Shown here piece by piece: positions 9,720 to 18,440 of a stretch of DNA of 64,000 bases. Below the pieces are notes generated by a model. The model made no database searches and was not told the origin of the DNA. It was given only the letters and a program-made list of their open reading frames with translations. The stretch's first letter is position 1, and the number at the start of each line of letters is the position of its first letter. This stretch comes from Rubinisphaera margarita (GTDB lineage Bacteria; Planctomycetota; Planctomycetia; Planctomycetales; Planctomycetaceae). The stretch lies in the NCBI RefSeq assembly GCF_022267515.1, contig NZ_JAKFGB010000009.1:310001-374000 (forward strand), in the 5' to 3' direction. The translations under genes and the position numbers were made by a program.

Positions 9720-9784
9720 TGGGATCGGGCAGGCAACGATTTTTTTGCGTGGCCACCCTCGCAGAGTGCAGTCACTCCCTTGCA

Positions 9785-11158
9785 TCAGAACAGTTCGTGA
9801 ATCGGCTTGGTTCCAAAGTCGACCAGCGGGAATGGGCGGCCAGCCGGGCCGGGAAGGTGGGTTTCCAGGTCGAGTCCCAGGCTGTGAAAGATCGTGGCGA
9901 CGACTTCGGAGGGGTTGACCGGACGCTCGTCGGGATAGGCTCCAATAGAGTCACTCTTGCCGACCACGCGGCCTCCTTTCACGCCTCCACCCGCGAAGTA
10001 GGTCGTGAAGCACTGCGGCCAGTGATCGCGCCCGCCAGCGGGATTCACACGCGGCGTGCGGCCGAATTCCGCGAGATTGCAGACCAGTGTCTTTTCAAGG
10101 AGTCCACGTTCTTCGAGATCCGTGATCAGTGCTCCGTAAGCCTGGTCGTACATCGGAGCGACCTGGTCGCGCATCTGTTCGATGGAAGCGAACGGCTTGG
10201 TGCCGTGGATATCCCAGGAGATCTCATCGAACACCGTCATGAACGTGTTGACCGTGACGAAGCGGACTCCGGCTTCGATAAGACGGCGCGCAAGCAGGCA
10301 GCACTGTCCGAAGCGTGACATGCCGTACCGTTCGCGAACGGTCTTCGGCTCTTTCTCCAGGTCAAACGCTCCCCGGGCCTGCGGGCTGTTGATGAGGCGG
10401 TATGCGGATTGAAAGTTGTCGCTCATCAGCTTCGCGTTTTCGCTCGACTCGAACGCGGACAACTTCGATTCGACAATATCCCGCAGCGCCCGCCGGCGTT
10501 CCAGGCGCACTTCGCCCAGGCTGCTTGGCGGCAGCAGGTCGGGCACTTTGAAGTTCGGTTTCGACGGATCGGCATTCAGCACGAAAGGATCGTAGGCCTT
10601 GCCGAGAAATCCAGCCGACTGACCGTGCGGAAGATTTCCGCCGGTGCGTCCCATCATCTCCGGCAGAACGACATGAGCGGGCAGGTCGGTTTTGCGGCCG
10701 CGAAGATAGCTGAGCACGCAGCCGGCATGCGGGGTCTCAACGCCGCCGGTAAACAGCCGGCCGGTCTGCAGCATCTGGTGTCCGGTGTCGTGCACGGCTG
10801 CAGCTGTGTGATAGCAGCTGCGCACAAGGGAGAACTTGTCGGCCAGCCGGGCGTGTTCGGGCAGGATCTCGCTGATGTCGAAGTCGGCGTTCTTCGTGGC
10901 GATCGGTTTGAAGGGGCCTCGGATCTCGGCGGGAGCGTCCGGCTTCATGTCGAAGCAGTCGATCTGGCTGGGGGCTCCGAGGTTGAAGATCATGATCACG
11001 GAGCGATCGCTGTCTTGATCCTTTCGAGAGGCCTGTTCGGCCTGGAGCAACTGGGGAAGAGAGAGCCCGACTGCGCTCAGGCTTCCCACGTTAAGCAGAT
11101 CCCGTCGCGTCATCCCATCGCATGTATGGGCGGTTCCCCGGCCAAGAAGGTCCAGCAT
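9785..11158 (-). CDS. DUF1501 domain-containing secreted protein
   Basis: 457 residues. The N-terminus has a twin-arginine-like leader, MTRRDLLNVGSLSAVGLSL. The body has the DUF1501 features SVIMIFNLGAPSQIDCFD, LVRSCYHTAAAVHDTGHQ, a tail with GRTPRVNPAGGRDHW and SDSIGAYPDERPVNPSEV. DUF1501 proteins are abundant in planctomycetes, related to the sulfatase/alkaline-phosphatase fold, and often paired with a DUF1549/DUF1553 cytochrome-like partner. That partner is absent here. Export by the Tat pathway is inferred. The start at 11158 has AGGTG upstream, though the Met directly before the RR motif could also be used. Confidence 0.88.
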   Translation of the reverse strand: MLDLLGRGTAHTCDGMTRRDLLNVGSLSAVGLSLPQLLQAEQASRKDQDSDRSVIMIFNLGAPSQIDCFDMKPDAPAEIRGPFKPIATKNADFDISEILPEHARLADKFSLVRSCYHTAAAVHDTGHQMLQTGRLFTGGVETPHAGCVLSYLRGRKTDLPAHVVLPEMMGRTGGNLPHGQSAGFLGKAYDPFVLNADPSKPNFKVPDLLPPSSLGEVRLERRRALRDIVESKLSAFESSENAKLMSDNFQSAYRLINSPQARGAFDLEKEPKTVRERYGMSRFGQCCLLARRLIEAGVRFVTVNTFMTVFDEISWDIHGTKPFASIEQMRDQVAPMYDQAYGALITDLEERGLLEKTLVCNLAEFGRTPRVNPAGGRDHWPQCFTTYFAGGGVKGGRVVGKSDSIGAYPDERPVNPSEVVATIFHSLGLDLETHLPGPAGRPFPLVDFGTKPIHELF

Positions 11159-11408
11159 GGTTGCACCTGTCGCATTACGTCCTCTTCGGGGTGCGTCGTA
11201 CGGCCGGGAAAGCCGGGCGGTTCTCGACAGGAAAGTCGCTAGAAACCGCGGTCGTCGTACCCCTTCCTCAACAATCCAAGATACATCCGCCCGTCGCCGA
11301 ATTCAATTCGGAACTCGCCGATGAGTGAGCCGGGCAGCGCATGGAAAAAGGGGGACACCGCGTGGCCGGGCGTTCCCCCTCGTTGATTCAAATTGCAGAC
11401 GACAGGTG

Positions 11409-11612
11409 TTACCCGGCGATCGCCGAGGAATCTTTCCGTTCGTCATCCTGAGGTGCCGCTGCGTTATTGCAGAGTTCCTCGCGAAGGATGCTCATGTCGC
11501 GGGGCGCCTCGATCCCCAGCCGGACCGTGTTCGGTCCGATGCGGACAACGGTGATGGCGACGTCGTCACCGATGCGAATCTTCTCACCCGACTTCCTTGA
11601 AAGTACCAGCAT
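11409..11612 (-). CDS. csrA: Carbon storage regulator CsrA
   Basis: 67 residues starting MLVLSRKSGEKIRIGDDVAI, the invariant CsrA N-terminus, with VRIGPNTVRLGIEAP and the usual Arg in the REEL segment. CsrA is a dimeric RNA-binding protein that grips GGA motifs near ribosome-binding sites and changes translation or stability. ATG 11612 has GGAGGAA four bases upstream, and this itself resembles a CsrA target. A longer frame to 11705 adds 31 unrelated residues and is rejected. No flagellar gene is next to it. A perfect palindrome lies 130 bases upstream. Confidence 0.95.
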   Translation of the reverse strand: MLVLSRKSGEKIRIGDDVAITVVRIGPNTVRLGIEAPRDMSILREELCNNAAAPQDDERKDSSAIAG

Positions 11613-12245
11613 TGCTCTTCCTCCAGCTAACGCCTGATGCGGCTTGAATGGTGATTGGGGGGCGGCAGGCGGCCTCAAAAAGAAGGGAGTTCTTCGAGGC
11701 GACACCCGGCCGTGATATTAGTTATCGCCATCCCGAGATCAGATTGATGATATCATCAATTAGATTACAACTCCGGCGGCGAAGAATCCAGACGAGTTCG
11801 TGCGAAAACCGCATTAACTCGCAAGGGAGTTACAACCCGCATTTCATGCATTTGGTGTCTGTGGTTAAGGCATATTGCCTGTCCGGTGCGCGTTCTGGTC
11901 GACGAGTGTCGCATTTGCGACAACTCGCCAGGGGTGCTCTGGGGAGGTTCGGGCGTGACTCTCGTGGGGGTGCCCTGTTTTTGGGCATATGTTGTTGCTG
12001 GGTGCGCTGCTTAAATGGTGGGCATCTTGTTGTGCGGCAAAGTCGGGAGGGGCTTCGAGAGGCGCAGACTGCCTGCTCTCGAAGTTCGGGATACATCAGC
12101 TGGGGAGAGAGAAATTCCTGTCCGGCGTTGCTGAGAGGGCTCGGTTGGTGGTAATTCCGAAGCGGATATGCAGAATGGTTTCTGTCCCCAAAACGCGCGA
12201 GAGATCTCCCTTTCATTCACCCGCAGTGAGCCGCAGAGGAACAGC
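11613..12245. other. Intergenic region between csrA and oxidoreductase
   Basis: About 630 bases with no supported gene. It contains the divergent upstream regions of csrA and the Gfo/Idh/MocA gene and an 18-base perfect palindrome at 11743-11760. I see no other motif. Confidence 0.55.
11743..11760. promoter_or_regulatory. 18-bp perfect palindrome, candidate operator
   Basis: ATTGATGATATCATCAAT is its own reverse complement. It is AT-rich against a GC-rich background and sits about 130 bases upstream of csrA. The symmetry suits a dimeric repressor; the regulator is unknown. Confidence 0.45.
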
Positions 12246-13289
12246 ATGAATATTGGCATTGTCGGACTGGGTTTCATGGGCATGACGCACTTCGAGGCGG
12301 CCCGTTCAGTCAAGTCGGTGAAGGTGCACGCTTTTTCGACTCGCGATCCGAAGAAGCGGAAGGGGAACTGGTCTTCGATCCAGGGCAACTTTGGCCCTCG
12401 GGGCAGCAACAAGGTCGACCTGACCGATGTGGTGACCTACGAGAACTATCAAGACCTGCTCAACGATCCGGCCATTGATCTGGTCGACATCTGCCTCCCC
12501 GTTCCTCAGCACGAACAGGTGACGATTGAAGCTTTGAAGGCCGGCAAGCATGTGCTGGTCGAGAAGCCGATCACGATCGAACTGGCGGCTGCCAAGCGGA
12601 TGTTGAAGGCAGCCGACGCCGCCGGGAAGCACCTCATGGTGGCCCACGTCCTGCCGTTCTCTCCGGAGTATCGTTTCCTCGCCGAGTGCATTCGTCAGAA
12701 GAAGTACGGCGAACTGCAGGCTCTCAATCTTCGCCGCGTGATTTGTCCGCCGAAGTGGTTGAATCTTCCGGACGATCTGCCATCGCTGGGAGGCTTCGGG
12801 ATCGATCTGCACATTCATGACAACCACTTCATCTCGGCGACCTGCGGGCTTCCTCAAAAGGTTTTCTCCGTCGGTCAGCTTGAAGCCGGTTTCGTGAACC
12901 ATACGCAAACCAACTACATCTTCGACAAGGGGCCAGCGATTAGCTGTGTGAGTGGAGCGATTGCTGCTCCCGGGCTGGAGTTCGCTCACGGCTACCAGGC
13001 CTTCTTCGAAGACGCCACGATCGAGTTCGATGCAGGAACGTACGGTAAGGACTGGGTCGTGAACCGCCCTCTGACTGTGCTGACGAAGACCGGCCGGATT
13101 CAGACGCCGACCCTCAAGGGAGGCAGCGAGTGGTACAGCGCCTTTGCGGAAGAAATGAAGGCCGCTGCCCAGGCTCTTAAGACCGGCGAAGTCCCGGCGG
13201 ATCTGTCCGGCGTTCACGCCGTCAATGCTCTCAAGCTCTGCCATGCCGAGTTGAAGAGTATTGAATCGGGACGGCTGACTTCGGTCTGA
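12246..13289 (+). CDS. Gfo/Idh/MocA family oxidoreductase
   Basis: 347 residues. It starts MNIGIVGLGFMGMTHFEAAR, a Rossmann dinucleotide-binding strand with a GxGxxG-type loop. KAGKHVLVEKPI holds the family's catalytic Lys. The C-terminal half has GGFGIDLHIHDNHFI, placing a His-rich segment at the expected substrate site. These enzymes oxidise or reduce sugars and related polyols with NAD(P). Planctomycetes carry many copies, and the substrate here is unknown. GAGGAA lies before ATG 12246. There is no leader, so it should be cytoplasmic. The 26-residue upstream extension of the frame is rejected. Confidence 0.92.
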   Translation: MNIGIVGLGFMGMTHFEAARSVKSVKVHAFSTRDPKKRKGNWSSIQGNFGPRGSNKVDLTDVVTYENYQDLLNDPAIDLVDICLPVPQHEQVTIEALKAGKHVLVEKPITIELAAAKRMLKAADAAGKHLMVAHVLPFSPEYRFLAECIRQKKYGELQALNLRRVICPPKWLNLPDDLPSLGGFGIDLHIHDNHFISATCGLPQKVFSVGQLEAGFVNHTQTNYIFDKGPAISCVSGAIAAPGLEFAHGYQAFFEDATIEFDAGTYGKDWVVNRPLTVLTKTGRIQTPTLKGGSEWYSAFAEEMKAAAQALKTGEVPADLSGVHAVNALKLCHAELKSIESGRLTSV

Positions 13290-13402
13290 ACCCGGCCCGC
13301 TTTCCGGGCCTCGTGCGATTGTCCGGCAACTGATACAATCGGACTGCGCCTGACGTCACTGGATCAGACGGCAGGGCAGTTCGGGAAGAAGAAAGTCAGA
13401 AG

Positions 13403-13789
13403 ATGAGTCGGCAGTCGAGTTCGGGCGCGAAGAATGTTCTGGGGACACCGCTGATGAGTTGCAGCGAGTCTCCGATGACCGGTTTCTATCGGAACGGCTG
13501 TTGCGACACCGGCTCCGGCGACATGGGCGTGCATACCGTCTGCGTGAAGGTGACTGAAGAGTTCCTCGAATACAGTCGGCGTCAAGGCAACGATCTGATC
13601 ACGCCGATTCCCGAGTACAACTTTCCCGGCCTGAACCCCGGCGATCGCTGGTGCCTCTGCGCTCCCCGCTGGAAAGAAGCCTTCGAAGCCGGCAGAGCAC
13701 CCGGCGTTGTTCTTGAAGCGACCCACATCGCCACGCTCGAGTTCGTCTCACTGGAAGAACTGCAGCAGCACGCCATCGCCGTCGAGTAA
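13403..13789 (+). CDS. DUF2237 family protein
   Basis: 128 residues. It matches DUF2237 by its sequence NVLGTPLMSCSESPMTGFYR, then GCCDTGSGDMGVHTVC, then PGDRWCLCAPRWKEAFEAG. The family is small, cytoplasmic and of unknown function, with conserved Cys residues that could bind a metal or cofactor. Length and motif order are normal. It lies about 110 bases after the oxidoreductase on the same strand and may share its transcript. No specific role is proposed. Confidence 0.88.
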   Translation: MSRQSSSGAKNVLGTPLMSCSESPMTGFYRNGCCDTGSGDMGVHTVCVKVTEEFLEYSRRQGNDLITPIPEYNFPGLNPGDRWCLCAPRWKEAFEAGRAPGVVLEATHIATLEFVSLEELQQHAIAVE

Positions 13790-14202
13790 GTTGCACGTCC
13801 GTTGATGGAGAGCGCACAGCGTCTTCACGCAGTTCTCGCTCGCCCGGCCTGGTTCATGAGTCTGGGTGAACCCCGACGCTGCTCTCTAGGGATGGTTCAC
13901 TCCAGAGGAGTGGCGACTGCTGAGGACGAGCGTTCGCCGCGACGTCCACGCACGAGTGGGTTCTCGTCACAGTCGCTGCTACTGATACTCACGCAGTGTT
14001 CAACTCGAAAAGGCTTCCCGGAAATATGCTTCCCCATCGGGCTCGCAAGCTGGGTGTGCATTGTGCACAGGCAGGGATGTGAGAGTGCTTGCCGTGCCGC
14101 AGCGTGACGTCCTCTGAAGCCGGATCGCTGCCCGTTCTCTTCGTTCAGTTTCTGCGTCGATGCTCGGAGCGGTTCAGTCCTCGGCCGTTGTGATGCGCGC
14201 AC
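13790..14202. other. Intergenic region, no gene seen
   Basis: About 400 bases between the DUF2237 gene and the terminator of the vWA operon. The open frames on both strands are spurious-looking. A short TGTGCATTGTGCACA inverted repeat occurs near 14055. Nothing else is recognisable. Confidence 0.5.
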
Positions 14203-14237
14203 AAAAAGCACTGCCAGTTTTCCGGCAGTGCTTTTTT
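14203..14237 (-). terminator. Intrinsic terminator of the vWA operon
   Basis: AAAAAGCACTGCC pairs with GGCAGTGCTTTTTT around a short loop, with A/T runs on both sides. It lies 24 bases beyond the stop of the downstream vWA gene. Confidence 0.88.
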
Positions 14238-14260
14238 CGAGAGAAAGACCGTGCTCCCTT

Positions 14261-16147
14261 TTACAGGTTGGGCACCTTGATCTGGTCCCGCATGGTGTCG
14301 TAGCGGGGATCGCGGAAGACGTCGACAAAGTAGAAGCCGAAGCCGCTGTTGAGTTCCCATTGAGCTCGCTGAGCCCACGGCGTACCCGGATGCTGTTGCT
14401 TCACGAATTCGTATTGCTCCTTGGCCTTGTCGAGTTGCTTGTTGAGCTCATCCATATCGACCTTGGTCCGGCGAATCTGCTCTTCATCCGGCTCGCGCAT
14501 TTTCTTGGTTCGGTTGACGTTCCAGCGGTTGGCATTCGGTTTCTTGGGCTCGGGCATCTGCTTCAGGTGCGAATCGACCGCCAGCATGTACTGGAACAGT
14601 CGAACGCGGAATGACAGGCACTGAGCGTATGCCAGATCGTAAGCGGCTCGCCATCGCTGGGAGTCTTCTTTCGCTCGCAGCGGTGCGATCGCTTCGAGTC
14701 GACGGACGGCTTCGTTCAGAATGCCGAAGGCTCGCAACGCCCGGCTGGCGTTCTCCAATCCCTCCGGCCGAAACTCTTCCGGAGTGAACGCATACCAGTG
14801 CTCTTTGATGTTGAGTTTGTCGTCCTGATAAGGATTCAGCACGGAGATCACGTTCCAGATTTCCTGACGGAACTTGCTCTGGCCTCGTTCCTGTTCGTAC
14901 TCACGGCGGGCCAGCAGGAGCGGTTGATACTCCTTCATGGCCAGGAACTCGAACTTGCGTTCGAGGTGGCGGGCTCGACCGGCCAGGTTCTCTTCATCAC
15001 CGGGCAGCATGAAGTAAATCCCACCCGATTCGCGGCAGAGACGAACCTGTTCGTAGCAGCCGAAGCCGCTGGAGAAGGAGTCCCAGCGACGATGCAGGCC
15101 ATCGTACTGTAGAGCTTCCGGGAAGGCGGTTTCCGGCCCGCGGCGCACGTCGATCCAGAACTTCAGGCCGAACTTGGGATCGGTCCATTCCATGCGGGCA
15201 TACGGATAACCAAAGATCGCTTCGCGACCCATCAGGTAAACGGGAGCCTTGAATCGCCTGCAGCGCTCGATGGCTTCTTCAACGGCCTGACCGTCGTCGC
15301 CCCCTTCGTCGGACAGAACAACAATCGCCAGCTTCCGATGGCCCCGTTGAGCCAGCGGGCCGTACTTGTCGCAGACCGCCATGATCGACTGGAAGAGGTT
15401 TTCTTCCCCGGTCGTATCGATGGGAATCTGGTCGATGGCTTTCTTGATTTCCGGGATGTCGGTCGTTGGCTTCGCGGTATGCGTGTTAATTCCCGCACCA
15501 TAGCTGAGGATGGTCGTCAGCAGTGTCGCGTCGGAATCCTTCCTGGATTTCAGGTTGTCATCCTGCTCCTGGGCAATCTGAAGTTCTTCGTAGACTTTGT
15601 GGAACTGATCGCGAATCTCGGCCTGGTCGTCTTTCATACTTTCCGACTCATCGAACAGCCAGACGACATGCACTTTGTCGTTCCGCATCAGGCGGACGAT
15701 TTCCTGGGTCAGACGACTCATGGCCGCTCCGTACCCTTCCACCACAGCGCCCGTTTCTCCCTTGATCTCCGATTCCCCAAGGTCTTCCCCGAGCATGTTC
15801 GCGCCCGGCATCGAGACCTGAGCAACGTTGACCTGAATCTCGGGCTCCTTGAGCGATTCGGAAGTTTCGATTTTCGTCTGGCTGACGGCAGGAGCCGAGG
15901 AGCCCCCAGAAGCCGTTGAAATCGCGGCTCCGGAAACGACCGACAGGCTCTCAGAGACTTCGGTGTTGAGGTCGAGTTCCTGAGTAAACTCCTGCTGAGT
16001 CCGTTCATCCGTGAAGACGGTTTCGACCGCCACTTCACTGCCGTCATCGAGCAATGTGAACTTGATTAACGCCATCGCCAACAGGATCACCACATGGACC
16101 CCGACCGACATCGAGAGGGCGGTGTATTCGCTCGATTTTTTTGACAT
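14261..16147 (-). CDS. vWA-domain membrane-anchored protein (paralogue 2)
   Basis: 628 residues from ATG 16147. A hydrophobic segment at about residues 12-30 (VGVHVVILLAMALIKF) anchors it, with the rest probably outside the cytoplasm. A Ser/Thr/Glu linker is followed by a von Willebrand factor A domain from about 158; its MIDAS motif is FDESES with Asp166, and VVLSDEGGDDGQA lies further on. The C-terminal 150 residues are Lys/Glu-rich and helical. vWA domains bind protein partners through a metal ion; the partner is unknown. The stop of the upstream paralogue lies 67 bases away, giving a two-gene operon. A start at 16195 is possible but lacks a ribosome-binding site. Confidence 0.82.
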   Translation of the reverse strand: MSKKSSEYTALSMSVGVHVVILLAMALIKFTLLDDGSEVAVETVFTDERTQQEFTQELDLNTEVSESLSVVSGAAISTASGGSSAPAVSQTKIETSESLKEPEIQVNVAQVSMPGANMLGEDLGESEIKGETGAVVEGYGAAMSRLTQEIVRLMRNDKVHVVWLFDESESMKDDQAEIRDQFHKVYEELQIAQEQDDNLKSRKDSDATLLTTILSYGAGINTHTAKPTTDIPEIKKAIDQIPIDTTGEENLFQSIMAVCDKYGPLAQRGHRKLAIVVLSDEGGDDGQAVEEAIERCRRFKAPVYLMGREAIFGYPYARMEWTDPKFGLKFWIDVRRGPETAFPEALQYDGLHRRWDSFSSGFGCYEQVRLCRESGGIYFMLPGDEENLAGRARHLERKFEFLAMKEYQPLLLARREYEQERGQSKFRQEIWNVISVLNPYQDDKLNIKEHWYAFTPEEFRPEGLENASRALRAFGILNEAVRRLEAIAPLRAKEDSQRWRAAYDLAYAQCLSFRVRLFQYMLAVDSHLKQMPEPKKPNANRWNVNRTKKMREPDEEQIRRTKVDMDELNKQLDKAKEQYEFVKQQHPGTPWAQRAQWELNSGFGFYFVDVFRDPRYDTMRDQIKVPNL

Positions 16148-16214
16148 AATCCTGCTCGTCGCTGATAACGGTGTGAGATAAATTCGGAGGGGCATAAATG
16201 TGGATGCCGCAGCC

Positions 16215-18101
16215 CTACAGCTTGGGGATGTTCTTCGGCTTGGGCGGCTGCTTCATCATCTGCTTCTTCTTTTCTTCTTCAGCCAGAAGCAGCATCGGAT
16301 CGTTGGGATCGGCCCCGTTCATGCTCGGGACATCGCGGAAGAACTCGTGCCACTCCCATCCCAGGGCCTGTTCTTTCTCGCGTCGTGCCAGCATTTCCCA
16401 AGGCGTGCCGGGATGCTCGGTAATCACGCGGGTGAGGTATTCGTCGGCCTGTTCGGCGAGCTTTTTCACCGTCGAGCCGGAAGAGATCTCTTCGGAAGGA
16501 ACGAGCCGCCAGTGGTTGTTCTTGTCGTCTTCAAACTTCTTCGGGGACGACTTCATTTCGGCACACATTTCATTATACCCGAGAGCCCGGGCCCGCATGG
16601 CCAGCACGCGTCCCACGGCCAGGTCAAAGCCGGCCCGCCAGCGGGGTTCGTTGAGCTTGTCGCGATCTTTGATGCCGCTTTCAAGAATGCCCATCAACTG
16701 CTGCAGCTGATAGTCGAGCACGGCCAGCGGTTTCTGGGCTTCCGAGACCTGCTGCCGAAGAATGTTGTCGGTATCGGCCCGGAACTGCAGGGTCGGAATC
16801 GGAATCGAATTGACGCGCGACTGCTGCGCAGCCATCAGCAGGGCGGCTTTGGCCTTATTCTGCCTGAGTTCGAGGTCAACCAGCCGAATCGGACGATAGT
16901 CCGGCGAGTAGCTTCGCATGATGGCCGGATCGAAACTCGTGGCGTCCTGCACGTCAGCCGAGACCAGATACAGCCCGCCCGTTTCGGCACAAAGTCGAGT
17001 CAATGCATAGGGACCGAAGCTGGCCGACATCTGGTCGTACTGCCGCTGATTGCCGCCCCAGAATGGCAGGTTGAGCCGCTCCGGATAGATCGTTTCCGGA
17101 CCCTGGTCGGTCGGGATATCCATCGTAAAAGTCTGGCCATTCTCTTCCCACGTGGTGGTTACGTAAGCCTGGTCGCGGCCAAAGACGGCGGCATTGCCGA
17201 CACAGTAGACGGGCATGCCGAGTCGCTTGTTGAAGTTGATCGTCTTTTCGAGCAACTCGACGTCGTCTCCCTTTTCATCAGTGACGATGATCAGCATGAC
17301 GTTGCGACGCAGCTTAGTCTTATAACTCTGCCAGCGATTGGACACCTTGCTTACGGCATCAAACACGAACTCTTTGCCGCTCGTATCCGACTCGATCTCG
17401 CGGATCGCCTTGATGAGCTCGGAGACATCGGTCACCGGCTTCTCAGTGATGAACTTGGTTGTTTCCCCATAGCTGACGACAGCCGTTTCGAGAGGGATCT
17501 TGTCCTTCTTGGCGGCATCGAGCATGCCGAGCTGCTTGTAAACGATTTCAAATCGCTTGGCGATCGCTTCACGGCGTTCTTCAAGAGAACCGGAGGCATC
17601 GAACAGCCAGATCGCGAGCGTCGGCTTGTCGTTGAGAGAGGTGGCGATCTCGAGCGTCAGCCGGTCCATCGCTCCTTCAACGCCACCGGTGTGCTCCGTT
17701 TGACCGGCGACTTCGACTGCTTCAACCAGTTCGGCGTCACTGGGACGGCTGACCAGGTCGGTGTTTGGCATTTCGACTTCGAGCAGCTCTTCTTCCAGCT
17801 TTTCCTGAACGGGATCCTGTTCAGCCTGCTGAGGATCCTGCGTGGCTGCCAGTGAAGCAGAGAGCGTATCGAAATTGGCTTCAGTGCCGAGCTGATCGGC
17901 CACAGTCACGTCGAAGATGTATTTTTCGTCGAGTGGCTCGTCAATTGCACTGCTCAGCAGCAGATTCCGATCTGGATTCTGTGCGACGTATGTGATGCTC
18001 GCCATGAGCATCATGATGACGACGTGAACAGCCAGACTGATCGCCCAGGCGGGCGCATCCTTGGCCCGGTCGATAAACGATTGGGGAGATTTATTCAACA
18101 T
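16215..18101 (-). CDS. vWA-domain membrane-anchored protein (paralogue 1)
   Basis: Also exactly 628 residues, from ATG 18101 with GGAG nine bases upstream. An N-terminal membrane segment (ISLAVHVVIMMLMASITYV, about 21-39) precedes an acidic linker (DPQQAEQDPVQEKLEEELLE) and a vWA domain whose MIDAS is FDASGS with Asp168. Later parts include MLIIVTDEKGDD and GGLYLVSADVQDA. The tail ends KQMMKQPPKPKNIPKL, basic and Pro-rich. Domain order, length and MIDAS position match the downstream gene, so the pair looks like an old tandem duplication. The 44 extra residues of the longest frame (to 18233) are rejected. Confidence 0.84.
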   Translation of the reverse strand: MLNKSPQSFIDRAKDAPAWAISLAVHVVIMMLMASITYVAQNPDRNLLLSSAIDEPLDEKYIFDVTVADQLGTEANFDTLSASLAATQDPQQAEQDPVQEKLEEELLEVEMPNTDLVSRPSDAELVEAVEVAGQTEHTGGVEGAMDRLTLEIATSLNDKPTLAIWLFDASGSLEERREAIAKRFEIVYKQLGMLDAAKKDKIPLETAVVSYGETTKFITEKPVTDVSELIKAIREIESDTSGKEFVFDAVSKVSNRWQSYKTKLRRNVMLIIVTDEKGDDVELLEKTINFNKRLGMPVYCVGNAAVFGRDQAYVTTTWEENGQTFTMDIPTDQGPETIYPERLNLPFWGGNQRQYDQMSASFGPYALTRLCAETGGLYLVSADVQDATSFDPAIMRSYSPDYRPIRLVDLELRQNKAKAALLMAAQQSRVNSIPIPTLQFRADTDNILRQQVSEAQKPLAVLDYQLQQLMGILESGIKDRDKLNEPRWRAGFDLAVGRVLAMRARALGYNEMCAEMKSSPKKFEDDKNNHWRLVPSEEISSGSTVKKLAEQADEYLTRVITEHPGTPWEMLARREKEQALGWEWHEFFRDVPSMNGADPNDPMLLLAEEEKKKQMMKQPPKPKNIPKL

Positions 18102-18440
18102 GAATGCAAACTCCACGCAGTTCCTGATAGTGGAAATAAACCGGGAGAATCCTCTCTCCACGCCTGCGGCTGCTCGGAGCCGCCTGTTCACGATACCCGG
18201 AAAAATGGGGGATCTCAAGCAGATCTCGCCCAATTCCCTGTCCCGCGACGACTTGCAGAGCGATCGAAAAGGTCTGATTCACCCGCGAGTTGCGGAATCG
18301 GACCATTGTATTCACCTCCTCACCAGCACGACCCTTCGCAGAAATCCGGCCCCTGCGGCCTGTTTTTCGAGGAATAGTGCGGTCAGAGCCCCTCAGCTGA
18401 CCCGATATCAACTAAAATCGACCTCCAGTGGAGAGATTTT
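18102..18440. other. Divergent intergenic region upstream of vWA operon
   Basis: About 340 bases between the divergent vWA operon and the hydrolase gene. It should contain the promoters of both, but no strong consensus element stands out. No gene or RNA is recognisable. Confidence 0.5.

Larger units (their letters stand above)
9279..9784. other. ORF-free intergenic region with inverted repeats
   Basis: About 500 bases with only spurious frames. It has a perfect 10-base stem at 9474-9496 (GCCCCGAAAG / CTTTCGGGGC), distant 9-base arms GGGGTGGCC and GGCCACCCC near 9325 and 9494, and a 35-base motif at 9685-9719 that recurs inverted at 51704-51738. The look is that of several dispersed intergenic repeats. 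Confidence 0.5.

Noticed and set aside
9398..9775. 125-residue minus-strand frame
   Set aside because: Lies in repeat-rich intergenic DNA, has no ribosome-binding site and no recognisable fold.
16200..17855. 551-residue plus-strand frame
   Set aside because: Antisense shadow of the vWA gene, with no motif of its own.
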